Assembly: GCF_009497655.1 (NCBI RefSeq) | Contig: NZ_CP023317.1 | Span: forward strand, 12,501 to 76,500 | Reading direction: 5' to 3' | Length of the DNA stretch: 64,000 nucleotides | Origin: Priestia megaterium | GTDB lineage: Bacteria; Bacillota; Bacilli; Bacillales; Bacillaceae_H | Shown: positions 23,768 through 34,792 of the stretch, in pieces | Layout of the letters: each line of letters begins with the position of its first letter | Numbering within the stretch: the stretch's first letter is position 1 | Translations under genes and position numbers: made by a program | Notes under the pieces: model-generated | What the model was told of the DNA's origin: nothing | The model's database searches: none | Seen by the model: only the letters and a program-made list of their open reading frames with translations

Positions 23768-24617
23768 TGTATCGAATGAACGAGGCGTTTTATATTTAGT
23801 TCCCACTCCTATTGGAAACTTAGAGGATATGACATTTCGTGCGATTCGAATTTTAAAAGAAGTTGATTATATTGCCGCAGAAGATACGAGACAAACGAAA
23901 AAACTATGTAACCACTTTGAAATCGATACGCCTATTACAAGTTATCATGAACATAATAAACATACAAAAAGTGAACAGCTGTTAAGCGACTTGGACAGTG
24001 AAAAAAATATTGCTTTAGTAAGCGACGCGGGTATGCCCTGTATTTCAGATCCTGGTTATGAGTTAGTGGTAGCTGCCGTTAAAGAAGGATATACGGTTGT
24101 TCCGCTGCCGGGGCCTAACGCAGCATTAACAGCTTTAATTGCTTCTGGTCTACCTACAGGGCAGTTTTATTTCTATGGATTTTTAAACAGAAATAAAAAA
24201 CAGCGTAAAGAACAGCTTCAAGAGCTTCAGTATATTAAAGAAAGCATGATATTTTATGAAGCCCCTCATCGATTAAAAGAAACGCTAAAGAGTATAGAAG
24301 AAATTTTAGGGAACCGATCTATTGTGTTATGTAGAGAGTTAACCAAACGCTATGAAGAATTTTTAAGAGGAAGCGTATTAGAAGCAATTGAATGGACAAA
24401 TGCCACAGATATTAGAGGGGAATTCTGCTTAATTCTTGAAGGGACAAATGAAGAAGCGCCAGATGAAAGTAATCTATGGTGGGAACAGCTCACCATTATC
24501 GAGCACGTTGATCACTATGTAGAAGAAGGACTTTCAAACAAAGAAGCGATTAAGCAAGTGGCAAAAGACCGAGATGTATCAAAACGAGACATTTATAGTG
24601 AATATCACGTACATTAA
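23745..24617 (+). CDS. rsmI: 16S rRNA (cytidine1402-2'-O)-methyltransferase
   Basis: RsmI 2'-O-methylates C1402 in the ribosomal decoding centre. The 290-residue protein has the LYLVPTPIGNLEDMT N-terminus, AAEDTRQTKKL, and the tetrapyrrole-methylase-like motif VSDAGMPCISDPGYELV. It overlaps yazA by 23 nt. The transcript ends at the hairpin shared with abrB. Confidence 0.96.
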   Translation: MKSQKSYDVSNERGVLYLVPTPIGNLEDMTFRAIRILKEVDYIAAEDTRQTKKLCNHFEIDTPITSYHEHNKHTKSEQLLSDLDSEKNIALVSDAGMPCISDPGYELVVAAVKEGYTVVPLPGPNAALTALIASGLPTGQFYFYGFLNRNKKQRKEQLQELQYIKESMIFYEAPHRLKETLKSIEEILGNRSIVLCRELTKRYEEFLRGSVLEAIEWTNATDIRGEFCLILEGTNEEAPDESNLWWEQLTIIEHVDHYVEEGLSNKEAIKQVAKDRDVSKRDIYSEYHVH

Positions 24618-24651
24618 AAAAAGCTGTCTATCATAGACAGCTTTTCGTTTT
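24617..24651 (+). terminator. Convergent terminator between rsmI and abrB
   Basis: The stem aaagctgtcta / tagacagcttt has A and T tracts on both sides and can end rsmI on the plus strand and abrB on the minus strand. Confidence 0.88.
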
Positions 24652-24934
24652 ATTTAGAAGCTTGTAAAGAATCTTGAAGTTCTTTCATGATTTGTTCTGC
24701 ACCTTCACGGCTTAGAATTAATTTGCCGCTAGCAAGTTGAATGTTATCATCAGATACTTCACCTGTTACTTGGCAAGTCATGTTTGGTTTATATTTTTTT
24801 AAGATGATGCGCTCTTCATCTACATAGATTTCTAGAGCATCTTTCTCTGCAATTCCTAATGTACGACGTAATTCAATTGGAATTACTACGCGTCCTAATT
24901 CATCAACTTTACGAACAATACCTGTAGATTTCAT
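24650..24934 (-). CDS. abrB: Transition-state regulator AbrB
   Basis: AbrB represses many post-exponential genes during growth. The 94-residue protein has the N-terminal swapped-hairpin DNA-binding domain (KSTGIVRKVDELGRVVIP) and a C-terminal multimerisation domain. The start at 24934 follows gagaggaga and gives the family N-terminus; a longer frame from 24961 is rejected. The promoter carries tandem Spo0A boxes immediately downstream of its start site, as in B. subtilis. Confidence 0.97.
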   Translation of the reverse strand: MKSTGIVRKVDELGRVVIPIELRRTLGIAEKDALEIYVDEERIILKKYKPNMTCQVTGEVSDDNIQLASGKLILSREGAEQIMKELQDSLQASK

Positions 24935-24977
24935 GTTAATCGTTCTCCTCTCAATGATCATTTTTCTATGTTATTAC

Positions 24978-24996
24978 TTTCGTCATTATTCGACAA
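24978..24996 (-). promoter_or_regulatory. Tandem Spo0A boxes of abrB
   Basis: On the minus strand a perfect TTGTCGAA (24996-24989) is followed after three bases by TGACGAAA (24985-24978). They lie about 10-28 nt downstream of the predicted abrB start, the position where Spo0A-P blocks abrB in B. subtilis. Confidence 0.85.
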
Positions 24997-25011
24997 TTTC
25001 AACGTACTTTC

Positions 25012-25040
25012 ATAATACCAGCGTTTCCAAAACTAGTCAA
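25012..25040 (-). promoter_or_regulatory. SigA promoter of abrB
   Basis: On the minus strand TTGACT (25040-25035) and TATTAT (25017-25012) are separated by 17 nt. Confidence 0.8.
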
Positions 25041-25394
25041 TCATTTTATATGTAAAAAAATGTAGCTGGGAAAAAATTTTTTCCCCGACTCGTTTAGAAG
25101 CTAATTGTGACCGTCAGTCAAGGAATGACAAGGGGTTTCATTGGAAAAAAGATTAATCGCCTAAATAGCTTGATATTAACTATTTTGAAGATAGGGTAAA
25201 TATAATTCGACATAAAACGACAAAATTAGACCTATTTGTCGTTTTTATCAAAGTGACTTTTTGAATGGGGGTATATTTTTTATAAAAATAGGGCGAAGCT
25301 GATACAATTAACAGGATTATTTTTTGGGAAAATAACGATTATTTAAAAATGAAGTGAATCCGTCATATTCCCGTGTATATAGGAAGAGAATGTT
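25041..25394. other. abrB-metS intergenic region
   Basis: About 570 nt separate the divergent abrB and metS start codons. Besides the abrB promoter and 0A boxes and the metS promoter, it is AT-rich with a perfect 11-bp inverted repeat at 25214-25245 and 0A-like TTCGACA at 25206. No T-box, S-box or other known riboswitch signature was recognised before metS, and no plausible reading frame was seen. Confidence 0.6.
25214..25245. repeat. Perfect 11-bp inverted repeat
   Basis: The arms AAAACGACAAA and TTTGTCGTTTT flank a 10-nt spacer. Each arm contains an ACGACAA/TTGTCGT core resembling a Spo0A box; TTCGACA just upstream (25206-25212) matches the box better. It might be an operator or a weak hairpin; the arms are too AT-rich to be sure it terminates. 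Confidence 0.7.
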
Positions 25395-25422
25395 TTGAAA
25401 TTATCATGTAAAATAGTATGAT
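25395..25422 (+). promoter_or_regulatory. Probable SigA promoter of metS
   Basis: TTGAAA at 25395 and TATGAT at 25417 are 16 nt apart, about 80 nt before the metS start codon. Confidence 0.55.
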
Positions 25423-25482
25423 AGATAGTAGAATAAGAAGACAGGGTTTATATGATTACATCCATATAAATCAAAATGTTGA

Positions 25483-27489
<2,007 letters not shown>

Positions 27490-27497
27490 GTATAGTT

Positions 27498-27540
27498 AAA
27501 AGGGGTGTTTCACGTGTAACATGCGAGGACCCCCTTTTAT
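27498..27540 (+). terminator. Hairpin after metS, probable terminator
   Basis: AAAAGGGG at 27498 pairs with CCCCTTTT near 27531 around a loop that contains a smaller palindrome, followed by a short attc tail. The T run is made by the stem itself, so efficiency is uncertain. Confidence 0.55.
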
Positions 27541-27560
27541 TCATGGAAAGGATCGATTAG

Positions 27561-28331
27561 ATGTTATTTGATACACATGTTCATTTAAACGCAGAACAGT
27601 ATGAAGACGATTTGCAAGAAGTAATTAATCGCGCGTTAGAAAAAGGTGTTCAAAACATGGTGGTTGTTGGATTTGATGAACCTACCATTAAAAAAGCTAT
27701 TCAAATAGCTGAAACGTACGACTTTATCTATGCTAGTGTAGGCTGGCATCCAGTAGATGCAATTGATATGACGGATGAGCATTTAGCTTGGATTGAAGAG
27801 TTAGCTCAGCATCCGAAAGTTGTGGCTTTAGGAGAGATGGGATTAGACTATCATTGGGATAAATCACCTAAAGAGGTTCAAAAGGACGTATTTCGCCGTC
27901 AAATTCGCTTAGCGCGCAAAGTGAATTTACCTATCATTATTCATAATCGTGATGCCACCGAAGACGTGGTAACCATTTTAAAAGAAGAGCACGTAGAGGA
28001 AGTAGGCGGGATTATGCATTGCTTCACGGGCAGTATTGAAGTAGCGAAGCAGTGTATGGATATGAATATGTATATTTCTTTTGGTGGACCTGTTACTTTT
28101 AAAAATGCAAAAAAACCAAAAGAAGTTGCTGCAGAACTTCCTTTAGATAAACTATTAATTGAAACAGACTGTCCTTATCTAACTCCTCATCCATTCCGCG
28201 GCAAGCGCAATGAACCTGGTTATGTGTCATACGTAGCGGAGCAAATTGCAGAGTTAAAAGGCATAACGTATGAAGAGTTGGCTGATATTACAACAGCTAA
28301 CGCTAAAAAGCTATTTGGCATTAATGATTAA
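27561..28331 (+). CDS. yabD: TatD family metal-dependent DNase
   Basis: This is a 256-residue TIM-barrel hydrolase of the TatD family, which has 3'-5' exonuclease activity on DNA in characterised members. Metal ligands are visible as HVH in DTHVHLN (6-8), Glu in GEMGLDYHWD, His in IIIHNRDA, His in MHCFTGS and Asp in IETDCPYL. It lies between metS and rnmV as in B. subtilis, but yabE is absent. Confidence 0.94.
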   Translation: MLFDTHVHLNAEQYEDDLQEVINRALEKGVQNMVVVGFDEPTIKKAIQIAETYDFIYASVGWHPVDAIDMTDEHLAWIEELAQHPKVVALGEMGLDYHWDKSPKEVQKDVFRRQIRLARKVNLPIIIHNRDATEDVVTILKEEHVEEVGGIMHCFTGSIEVAKQCMDMNMYISFGGPVTFKNAKKPKEVAAELPLDKLLIETDCPYLTPHPFRGKRNEPGYVSYVAEQIAELKGITYEELADITTANAKKLFGIND

Positions 28332-28377
28332 AACTTTTTCTCATATAACAATCATTTTCGTGTTAAAGTAAAGATAG

Positions 28378-28410
28378 GCGCAGAGGAGAATGTTATCCTC
28401 TGCCTTTTTC
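28378..28410 (+). terminator. Intrinsic terminator after yabD
   Basis: The stem gcagagga / tcctctgc is followed by cttttt. Confidence 0.88.
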
Positions 28411-28554
28411 AGTTAAAATAACAGATAGATGCTTTTTAATTTAGTTGATAATAAGATAAAACGTTGATTTCATAGAAGAAAAATGATGTGAGTAACGAGC
28501 ATTTCATTTTTACTGAAAAGCAAATGAACAAAACTGAATGTTTTGGAGGAAGAA

Positions 28555-29990
<1,436 letters not shown>

Positions 29991-29996
29991 ATCATC

Positions 29997-30023
29997 ACAT
30001 TTTTATCATGAAGTCATAGGCTA
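29997..30023 (+). promoter_or_regulatory. Possible SigK promoter of yabG
   Basis: CATAGGCTA at 30015 fits the SigK -10 form CATAnnnTA, with an AC dinucleotide 16 nt upstream as a minimal -35. yabG is SigK-dependent in B. subtilis. Confidence 0.5.
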
Positions 30024-30067
30024 TGAAGAGAATTTATTTTTGAAGTAGCAAAGACGGAGTGAAGCAT

Positions 30068-30940
30068 ATGAACATCAAAATTGGTGATATAGTTACACGA
30101 CCTTCTTATCAAAGAGATTTGCTTTTTCGTGTTATAGCTATTAATGACAGCGAAGCGGGGAAATATGCGACTTTAATAGGAGAAGACGTTCGGTTGATTG
30201 CCGACGCTCCTTGTACAGATTTAGAGGTTGTGGATGCTAAAGAACAGGATCAAAGAAAAAAACAAGAAGAAGAACTTTTAGAAAGATCCTTGGAGCTTAT
30301 TCAACAGGATTATCGGCTCGTTCGAGAGAAAACTGAATATAGCATGACTAATGGATACAGCCATTCACATCGCTTGTTTCAAATTCCTGGAAAGGTCCTG
30401 CACGTAGACGGAGACCCTAATTATTTACGTAAATGTTTATTAGTTTACGAAAAAATTGGTGTTCCTGTTTATGGTGTTCATTGCGTAGAGTCAGAGATGC
30501 CGGAGAAAGTTGGAAAGTTAATTGAGGATGTAAGGCCTGATATTCTGGTGCTGACAGGGCATGATGCTTATTCCAAAGGAAAAGGAAATAAGGATGATCT
30601 TCTTGCTTATAGACATTCCAAGCACTATATTCGAACAGTCCAAGAAGCAAGAAAAAGAGTTGGTAATTTAGATCAGCTGGTGATTTTTGCAGGTGCCTGT
30701 CAATCGCATTTTGAATTATTGATTCAAGCTGGAGCAAACTTTGCTAGTTCACCTTCGCGTGTAAATATTCATGCGCTTGACCCCGTGTATGTAGTAGCAA
30801 AACTAAGTTTTACTCCTTTCACGGATCGTATTAATGTATGGGACGTCTTACGTAATACATTAACGGGTGCTAAAGGTTTAGGAGGAGTAGAAACAAAAGG
30901 GCTGCTTCGCACGGGCATGCCTTATGAAAGCGATGAGTAG
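30068..30940 (+). CDS. yabG: Sporulation-specific protease YabG
   Basis: YabG is a mother-cell cysteine protease (family U57/C-type) that trims spore-coat proteins such as SafA and SpoIVA before transglutaminase cross-linking. The 290-residue product has the family segments ITGHDAYSKGKG-like LTGHDAYSKGKGN, AYRHSKHYIRTVQ and IFAGACQSHFE, the last holding a likely catalytic Cys. ATG at 30068 is preferred to GTG at 30059 because the ggag site is eight bases from it. Confidence 0.95.
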   Translation: MNIKIGDIVTRPSYQRDLLFRVIAINDSEAGKYATLIGEDVRLIADAPCTDLEVVDAKEQDQRKKQEEELLERSLELIQQDYRLVREKTEYSMTNGYSHSHRLFQIPGKVLHVDGDPNYLRKCLLVYEKIGVPVYGVHCVESEMPEKVGKLIEDVRPDILVLTGHDAYSKGKGNKDDLLAYRHSKHYIRTVQEARKRVGNLDQLVIFAGACQSHFELLIQAGANFASSPSRVNIHALDPVYVVAKLSFTPFTDRINVWDVLRNTLTGAKGLGGVETKGLLRTGMPYESDE

Positions 30941-30946
30941 AAATAA

Positions 30947-30997
30947 AAACAACTGGTTACAGCATGTACACGCATGATGTGCAACCAGTTGTTTTTT
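30947..30997 (+). terminator. Intrinsic terminator after yabG
   Basis: The stem aacaactggtt / aaccagttgtt with an inner gcatgta/tgatgtgc pairing is followed by tttttt. Confidence 0.9.
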
Positions 30998-31123
30998 CGT
31001 ATGAAGCCAAAGTATACGCTGAATTTCACAAAATCATTTTCAATATTTGCTAAAGATATACATATTTCGTTAAAAAACGAGCATACTAACAGCGAAATGT
31101 AGATTCATGTTGAAAATTATTTA

Positions 31124-31153
31124 TTGACACAATTAGAGATAGATTGTTATAAT
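31124..31153 (+). promoter_or_regulatory. veg promoter 1 (SigA)
   Basis: Perfect TTGACA at 31124 and TATAAT at 31148 are 18 nt apart. B. subtilis veg also has two strong promoters. Confidence 0.8.
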
Positions 31154-31162
31154 TTTATGTTT

Positions 31163-31191
31163 TTGACTATTTTTCTAACATGTGTTACACT
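31163..31191 (+). promoter_or_regulatory. veg promoter 2 (SigA)
   Basis: TTGACT at 31163 and TACACT at 31186 are 17 nt apart. The start would be near 31198, leaving a leader of only about 16 nt that is mostly the ribosome-binding site. Confidence 0.75.
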
Positions 31192-31213
31192 ATACATAGT
31201 GAGGTGGACCAAT

Positions 31214-31447
31214 ATGGCGAAAACTTTGTCTGATATTAAGCAAGCGCTGGATTTGCACCTAGGCCAACGATTAACTTTAAAAGCAAACGGTGGTCGTAGA
31301 AAAACAGTAGAACGTTCAGGTGTATTAACAGAAACGTACCCATCTGTTTTTATCGTTGAATTAGATCAAGAGGAAAACTCTTTGGAGCGCGTTTCGTATA
31401 GTTACGCAGATGTGTTAACGGAAACAGTGCAACTAAAATTTTTCTAA
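31214..31447 (+). CDS. veg: Veg protein
   Basis: Veg is a small, strongly expressed protein that in B. subtilis promotes biofilm formation by opposing SinR. The core [19 protein letters not shown] and [13 protein letters not shown] segments are clear. The frame runs upstream into the promoters, but the start at 31214 after gaggtgg is correct. The product is 77 residues and stops after [10 protein letters not shown], about nine residues before the end of the recalled B. subtilis protein. Confidence 0.94.
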   Translation: MAKTLSDIKQALDLHLGQRLTLKANGGRRKTVERSGVLTETYPSVFIVELDQEENSLERVSYSYADVLTETVQLKFF

Positions 31448-31479
31448 GAATGACATAGGCAATATAGCAAGTGGTGATG

Positions 31480-31510
31480 AGCAGTGGACATTGGTTTACT
31501 GCTTTTTTAT
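31480..31510 (+). terminator. Intrinsic terminator after veg
   Basis: The stem agcagt / actgct around a 12-nt loop is followed by tttttatt. Confidence 0.7.
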
Positions 31511-31526
31511 TGGTCTTTTTTTCAAA

Positions 31527-31556
31527 TTATATATACATTATTTTTTATACATACTA
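31527..31556 (+). promoter_or_regulatory. Possible SigG promoter of sspF
   Basis: CATACTA at 31550 is a good SigG/SigF -10; TTATA at 31527 lies 18 nt upstream as an imperfect -35. Transcription would start at about 31564, at the foot of a 7-bp hairpin (31566-31596). Confidence 0.45.
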
Positions 31557-31641
31557 TACATATCGTCCTCGCATTTTCATGTATAAAGAGCGAGGAGATT
31601 CAGGTTGAAATTTCATTTTATACGTAAAGGAGCCATGTACA

Positions 31642-31812
31642 ATGTCAAGGCGTAGAGGGATTATGTCATCGAAGCTGAAAGAAGAACTGGCTAAAGAACT
31701 TGGTTTTTACGATACTGTACAAGCAGAAGGTTGGGGCGCTATTCGGGCAAAAGACGCAGGCAATATGGTGAAGCGAGCAGTGGAGCTTGCACAGCAGCAG
31801 CTAAGGCAATAG
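31642..31812 (+). CDS. sspF: Small acid-soluble spore protein, alpha/beta-type related (SspF)
   Basis: This 56-residue gene is short and easy to miss. The translated product begins [20 protein letters not shown] and continues with [18 protein letters not shown] and [16 protein letters not shown], matching SspF/alpha-beta SASP signatures (GFYDTV, WG.I.A.DAGNMV). SspF is a forespore protein that coats spore DNA. An aaaggagcc site precedes the ATG. Position between veg and ispE is as in B. subtilis. Confidence 0.94.
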   Translation: MSRRRGIMSSKLKEELAKELGFYDTVQAEGWGAIRAKDAGNMVKRAVELAQQQLRQ

Positions 31813-31854
31813 TGAAAATCAATGCTTATGCGATTATTTAAAGTGAAATGAGGA

Positions 31855-31888
31855 AAACCGAAGTGTATAACCGCTTCGGTTTTTTTGT
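31855..31888 (+). terminator. Intrinsic terminator after sspF
   Basis: The stem aaaccgaag / cttcggttt with a tgtataaccg loop is followed by ttttt. Confidence 0.9.
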
Positions 31889-32005
31889 CCCAAAATGAAA
31901 GATAAAACAGAGGATTAAACAAAGATGTTTAAATGAACAGCTATATCTTGTTCATTTTATGATAAAATAGCGTTAAACTCGATAAGATGAAGTAGGTGAA
32001 GTAAG

Positions 32006-32875
32006 TTGAAATTAATGGTGAAAGCACCGGCTAAAATAAATTTGTCACTTGATGTGTTACATAAACGCCCAGATGGTTACCATGAAGTTAAGATGATTAT
32101 GACAACAATTGATTTAGCGGACAGAATTGAACTTTCTGATCGTGAAGATGGACGAATTGTTATTTATTCTCATAATCGCTTTGTTCCAGATGACCAGCGA
32201 AATCTTGCTTATCAGGCAGCGCAGATTTTGAAGCGACGTTATAACATTTCAAAAGGTGTAAATATATTAATTGATAAACATATTCCAGTAGCTGCTGGAT
32301 TAGCTGGAGGCAGCAGTGACGCGGCTGCTACATTACGCGGTTTAAATACGTTATGGGAATTAGGGTTATCATTAGACACACTTGCAGAAATAGGGGCTGA
32401 GATTGGCTCTGACGTATCTTTTTGCGTGTACGGAGGGACAGCTCTTGCTACAGGGCGCGGAGAGATTGTAGAGCATATTGAGGCACCTCCAAGCTGCTGG
32501 GTGATTTTGGCTAAGCCTGAAATAGGTGTTTCTACAGCAGATGTATATCGAAACTTAAAAATTGAGGAAATGGATCATCCTAAAGTAGATGAGATGGTTC
32601 ACGCCATACAATCAGGAAATTATGATCAAATGTGTAGCCTTGTCGGAAATGTATTGGAAGCAGTAACGCTGAAAATGCATCCGGAAGTAGCTCTCATTAA
32701 AGAACAAATAAAGCGTTTTGGCGCCGATGCTGTACTCATGAGCGGCAGTGGGCCAACTGTATTTGGACTTGTACAGCATGATTCACGTATGCATCGCATT
32801 TATAATGGATTACGTGGCTTTTGTGATAAAGTTTATGCAGTTAGGTTACTAGGTGAACGAATAACGCTTGAATAA
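32006..32875 (+). CDS. ispE: 4-diphosphocytidyl-2-C-methyl-D-erythritol kinase
   Basis: IspE phosphorylates CDP-ME in the non-mevalonate isoprenoid pathway. The 289-residue GHMP kinase has the [13 protein letters not shown]-terminus, the ATP loop [15 protein letters not shown] (about 94-108) and the C-terminal [11 protein letters not shown] motif. The start is TTG at 32006; the aggtg site is eight bases from it and too far from the next ATG. Confidence 0.97.
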   Translation: MKLMVKAPAKINLSLDVLHKRPDGYHEVKMIMTTIDLADRIELSDREDGRIVIYSHNRFVPDDQRNLAYQAAQILKRRYNISKGVNILIDKHIPVAAGLAGGSSDAAATLRGLNTLWELGLSLDTLAEIGAEIGSDVSFCVYGGTALATGRGEIVEHIEAPPSCWVILAKPEIGVSTADVYRNLKIEEMDHPKVDEMVHAIQSGNYDQMCSLVGNVLEAVTLKMHPEVALIKEQIKRFGADAVLMSGSGPTVFGLVQHDSRMHRIYNGLRGFCDKVYAVRLLGERITLE

Positions 32876-32931
32876 ATCCGTATGTTAATGTTATATTTAC
32901 ATTACAATATTCGGATTTTCAGGAGGATGTT

Positions 32932-33753
32932 ATGAAGTTTCGACGTAGTGGACGATTAATTGATATGACCAACTATTTCATTCAAAACCCTCAGCGCCTT
33001 ATCCCTCTTACGTATTTTGCAGATAAATATGATTCCGCAAAATCATCTATTAGCGAAGATATGGCGATTATTAAACAAACTTTTGAACAGCAGGGTATCG
33101 GAACTTTGGTTACGCTACCAGGGGCTGCCGGCGGAGTTAAATTCATTCCAAAGATGACGAATGAAGAAGCCGGTCAGCTTGTTCAAGAATTATGTGGGTT
33201 GATTGAAAAACCTGAGCGTTTATTGCCAGGTGGATATTTATATTTAACTGATATTTTAGGGAACCCCCGCGTTGTGAATAAAATCGGTCGCTTGTATGCA
33301 TCGCTTTTTGCTAACCGCAAAATCGATGTGGTGATGACTGTAGCAACAAAAGGTATTCCTATTGCGTATGCGGTTGCTCAGTATTTAGACGTGCCCGTTG
33401 TTATTGTGCGCAGAGACAGTAAAGTAACTGAAGGATCGACCGTTAGTATTAACTACGTGTCAGGTTCATCTAAGCGCATTCAAACGATGCTGTTAGCTAA
33501 GAGAAGTTTAGCGGTGGGGTCAAATGTACTCATCATTGATGACTTCATGAAAGCCGGCGGTACGGTAAATGGAATGGTTAGTTTGCTTGAAGAGTTTGAT
33601 GCAACTGTTGCTGGTATTGGAGTTTTAGTAGAATCAGAAGATATTGAAGAACGTTTAGTGGATGAGTATGTGTCTCTTGTACAATTAACAGATGTAAATA
33701 TTAAAGATAAACAAATTCGTGTACAGGAAGGCAATTACTTAAAATATATTTGA
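32932..33753 (+). CDS. purR: Purine operon repressor PurR
   Basis: PurR represses purine genes and responds to PRPP. The 273-residue protein has an N-terminal winged helix (MKFRRSGRLIDMTNYF onward) and a C-terminal phosphoribosyltransferase-like domain with the PRPP motif VLIIDDFMKAGGT near residue 198. An aggagg site precedes the ATG. It is 21 nt upstream of ridA, so the two are probably cotranscribed. Confidence 0.97.
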   Translation: MKFRRSGRLIDMTNYFIQNPQRLIPLTYFADKYDSAKSSISEDMAIIKQTFEQQGIGTLVTLPGAAGGVKFIPKMTNEEAGQLVQELCGLIEKPERLLPGGYLYLTDILGNPRVVNKIGRLYASLFANRKIDVVMTVATKGIPIAYAVAQYLDVPVVIVRRDSKVTEGSTVSINYVSGSSKRIQTMLLAKRSLAVGSNVLIIDDFMKAGGTVNGMVSLLEEFDATVAGIGVLVESEDIEERLVDEYVSLVQLTDVNIKDKQIRVQEGNYLKYI

Positions 33754-33774
33754 TCAAGTAAGGGAGAGGAACAT

Positions 33775-34152
33775 ATGTTACAGGTTCAAACAAAAAATGC
33801 ACCGCAAGCTATTGGTCCATATTCACAGGGAATTGTTGTGAATAACTTGTTTTACAGTTCAGGTCAAATTCCACTTCGTCCAGATGGTACGTTGGTCGAA
33901 GGCGATGTTCAAGTACAAGCTACTCAAGTATTTGAAAATCTAAAAGCAGTTCTTGAAGAAGCAGGAGCTTCTCTAAATACAGTTGTAAAGGCAACCGTGT
34001 TCATTAAAGATATGAACGACTTCGCAGCATTAAATGAAGTCTATGGTGACTACTTCGGCGACCATAAGCCGGCACGTTCATGTGTAGAAGTAGCGAGACT
34101 ACCTAAAGATGTACTTGTTGAAATTGAAGTTATTGCGCTTGTTAAAGGGTAA
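33775..34152 (+). CDS. ridA: 2-iminobutanoate/2-iminopropanoate deaminase (RidA/YabJ)
   Basis: RidA hydrolyses reactive enamine/imine intermediates made by PLP enzymes. The 125-residue trimeric protein has the [10 protein letters not shown]-terminus, SGQIPL, and the catalytic arginine in [20 protein letters not shown]. Its B. subtilis counterpart YabJ follows purR and has been implicated in purine regulation. Confidence 0.96.
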   Translation: MLQVQTKNAPQAIGPYSQGIVVNNLFYSSGQIPLRPDGTLVEGDVQVQATQVFENLKAVLEEAGASLNTVVKATVFIKDMNDFAALNEVYGDYFGDHKPARSCVEVARLPKDVLVEIEVIALVKG

Positions 34153-34197
34153 TTAAATTAACAAATTTCTAACAAAAAGCAAGTAACTTCCAATTGT

Positions 34198-34266
34198 TCA
34201 CTTTTTTTGCGAAAATTTTCTAAAAATTTTTTCTGAATAGCAGGAAAACACAAAATTCTGTGGAAT
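34198..34266 (+). promoter_or_regulatory. SigH promoter of spoVG with upstream AT-rich AbrB-type site
   Basis: AGCAGGAAAA at 34239-34248 and GGAAT at 34262-34266 match the SigH -35 and -10 and closely resemble the B. subtilis spoVG promoter. The A/T tract just upstream (34201-34236, attttctaaaaattttttc) corresponds to the region bound by AbrB there. Confidence 0.8.
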
Positions 34267-34307
34267 TAAGTATGTAAAGCTTCGCATAGAAAAAGGTGGT
34301 GAACAAG

Positions 34308-34598
34308 ATGGAAGTAACTGACGTAAGATTACGCCGCGTGAACACTGAAGGACGTATGAGAGCGATTGCTTCAATCACATTAGATGGTGAATTTGTTGTT
34401 CATGATATTCGTGTGATTGATGGTAATAATGGCTTATTTGTAGCCATGCCAAGTAAACGTACACCGGATGGTGAGTTCCGTGATATTGCACATCCAATCA
34501 ATTCAAATACTCGCGGAAAGATTCAAGATGCTGTTTTAGCAGAATATCATCGTTTAGGTGAGGTAGAAGTTGAATTCGAAGAAGCGGGTGCTTCGTAA
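34308..34598 (+). CDS. spoVG: Septation protein SpoVG
   Basis: SpoVG is a small nucleic-acid-binding regulator affecting asymmetric septation, cortex and capsule in Bacilli and Staphylococci. The 96-residue protein begins [11 protein letters not shown] and has [20 protein letters not shown] and the [18 protein letters not shown] motif. The start at 34308 follows aaaggtggtg; 12 earlier bases in frame are part of the site. Confidence 0.97.
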   Translation: MEVTDVRLRRVNTEGRMRAIASITLDGEFVVHDIRVIDGNNGLFVAMPSKRTPDGEFRDIAHPINSNTRGKIQDAVLAEYHRLGEVEVEFEEAGAS

Positions 34599-34611
34599 AC
34601 ATATGATACAT

Positions 34612-34646
34612 TAAGAGTCTACTGAAAAGTAGGCTCTTTTCTTTTT
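34612..34646 (+). terminator. Intrinsic terminator after spoVG
   Basis: The stem agagtctact / agtaggctct with a gaaa loop is followed by tttcttttt. Confidence 0.82.
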
Positions 34647-34792
34647 GATTACCGCTTATATAATTTCACACCTTTGTAAAACTTTAGCATTACCAAAAAA
34701 TAAAATTCATGACTTATAAATGATTCCTTGAAATGCTGTCATTTTTGATATAATATTCTTAATGGATAAAAAGGTAAAATTGGAGGCCTGTT

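Noticed and set aside
25236-25274. GGGTAT near 25269 as a SigB promoter
   Set aside because: No GTTT-type -35 lies at the required 12-15 nt; the nearest GTTTTT is about 22 nt away.
34201-34236. A/T tract before spoVG as a terminator of ridA
   Set aside because: It has no GC-rich stem and fits the AbrB-binding region of the spoVG promoter better.
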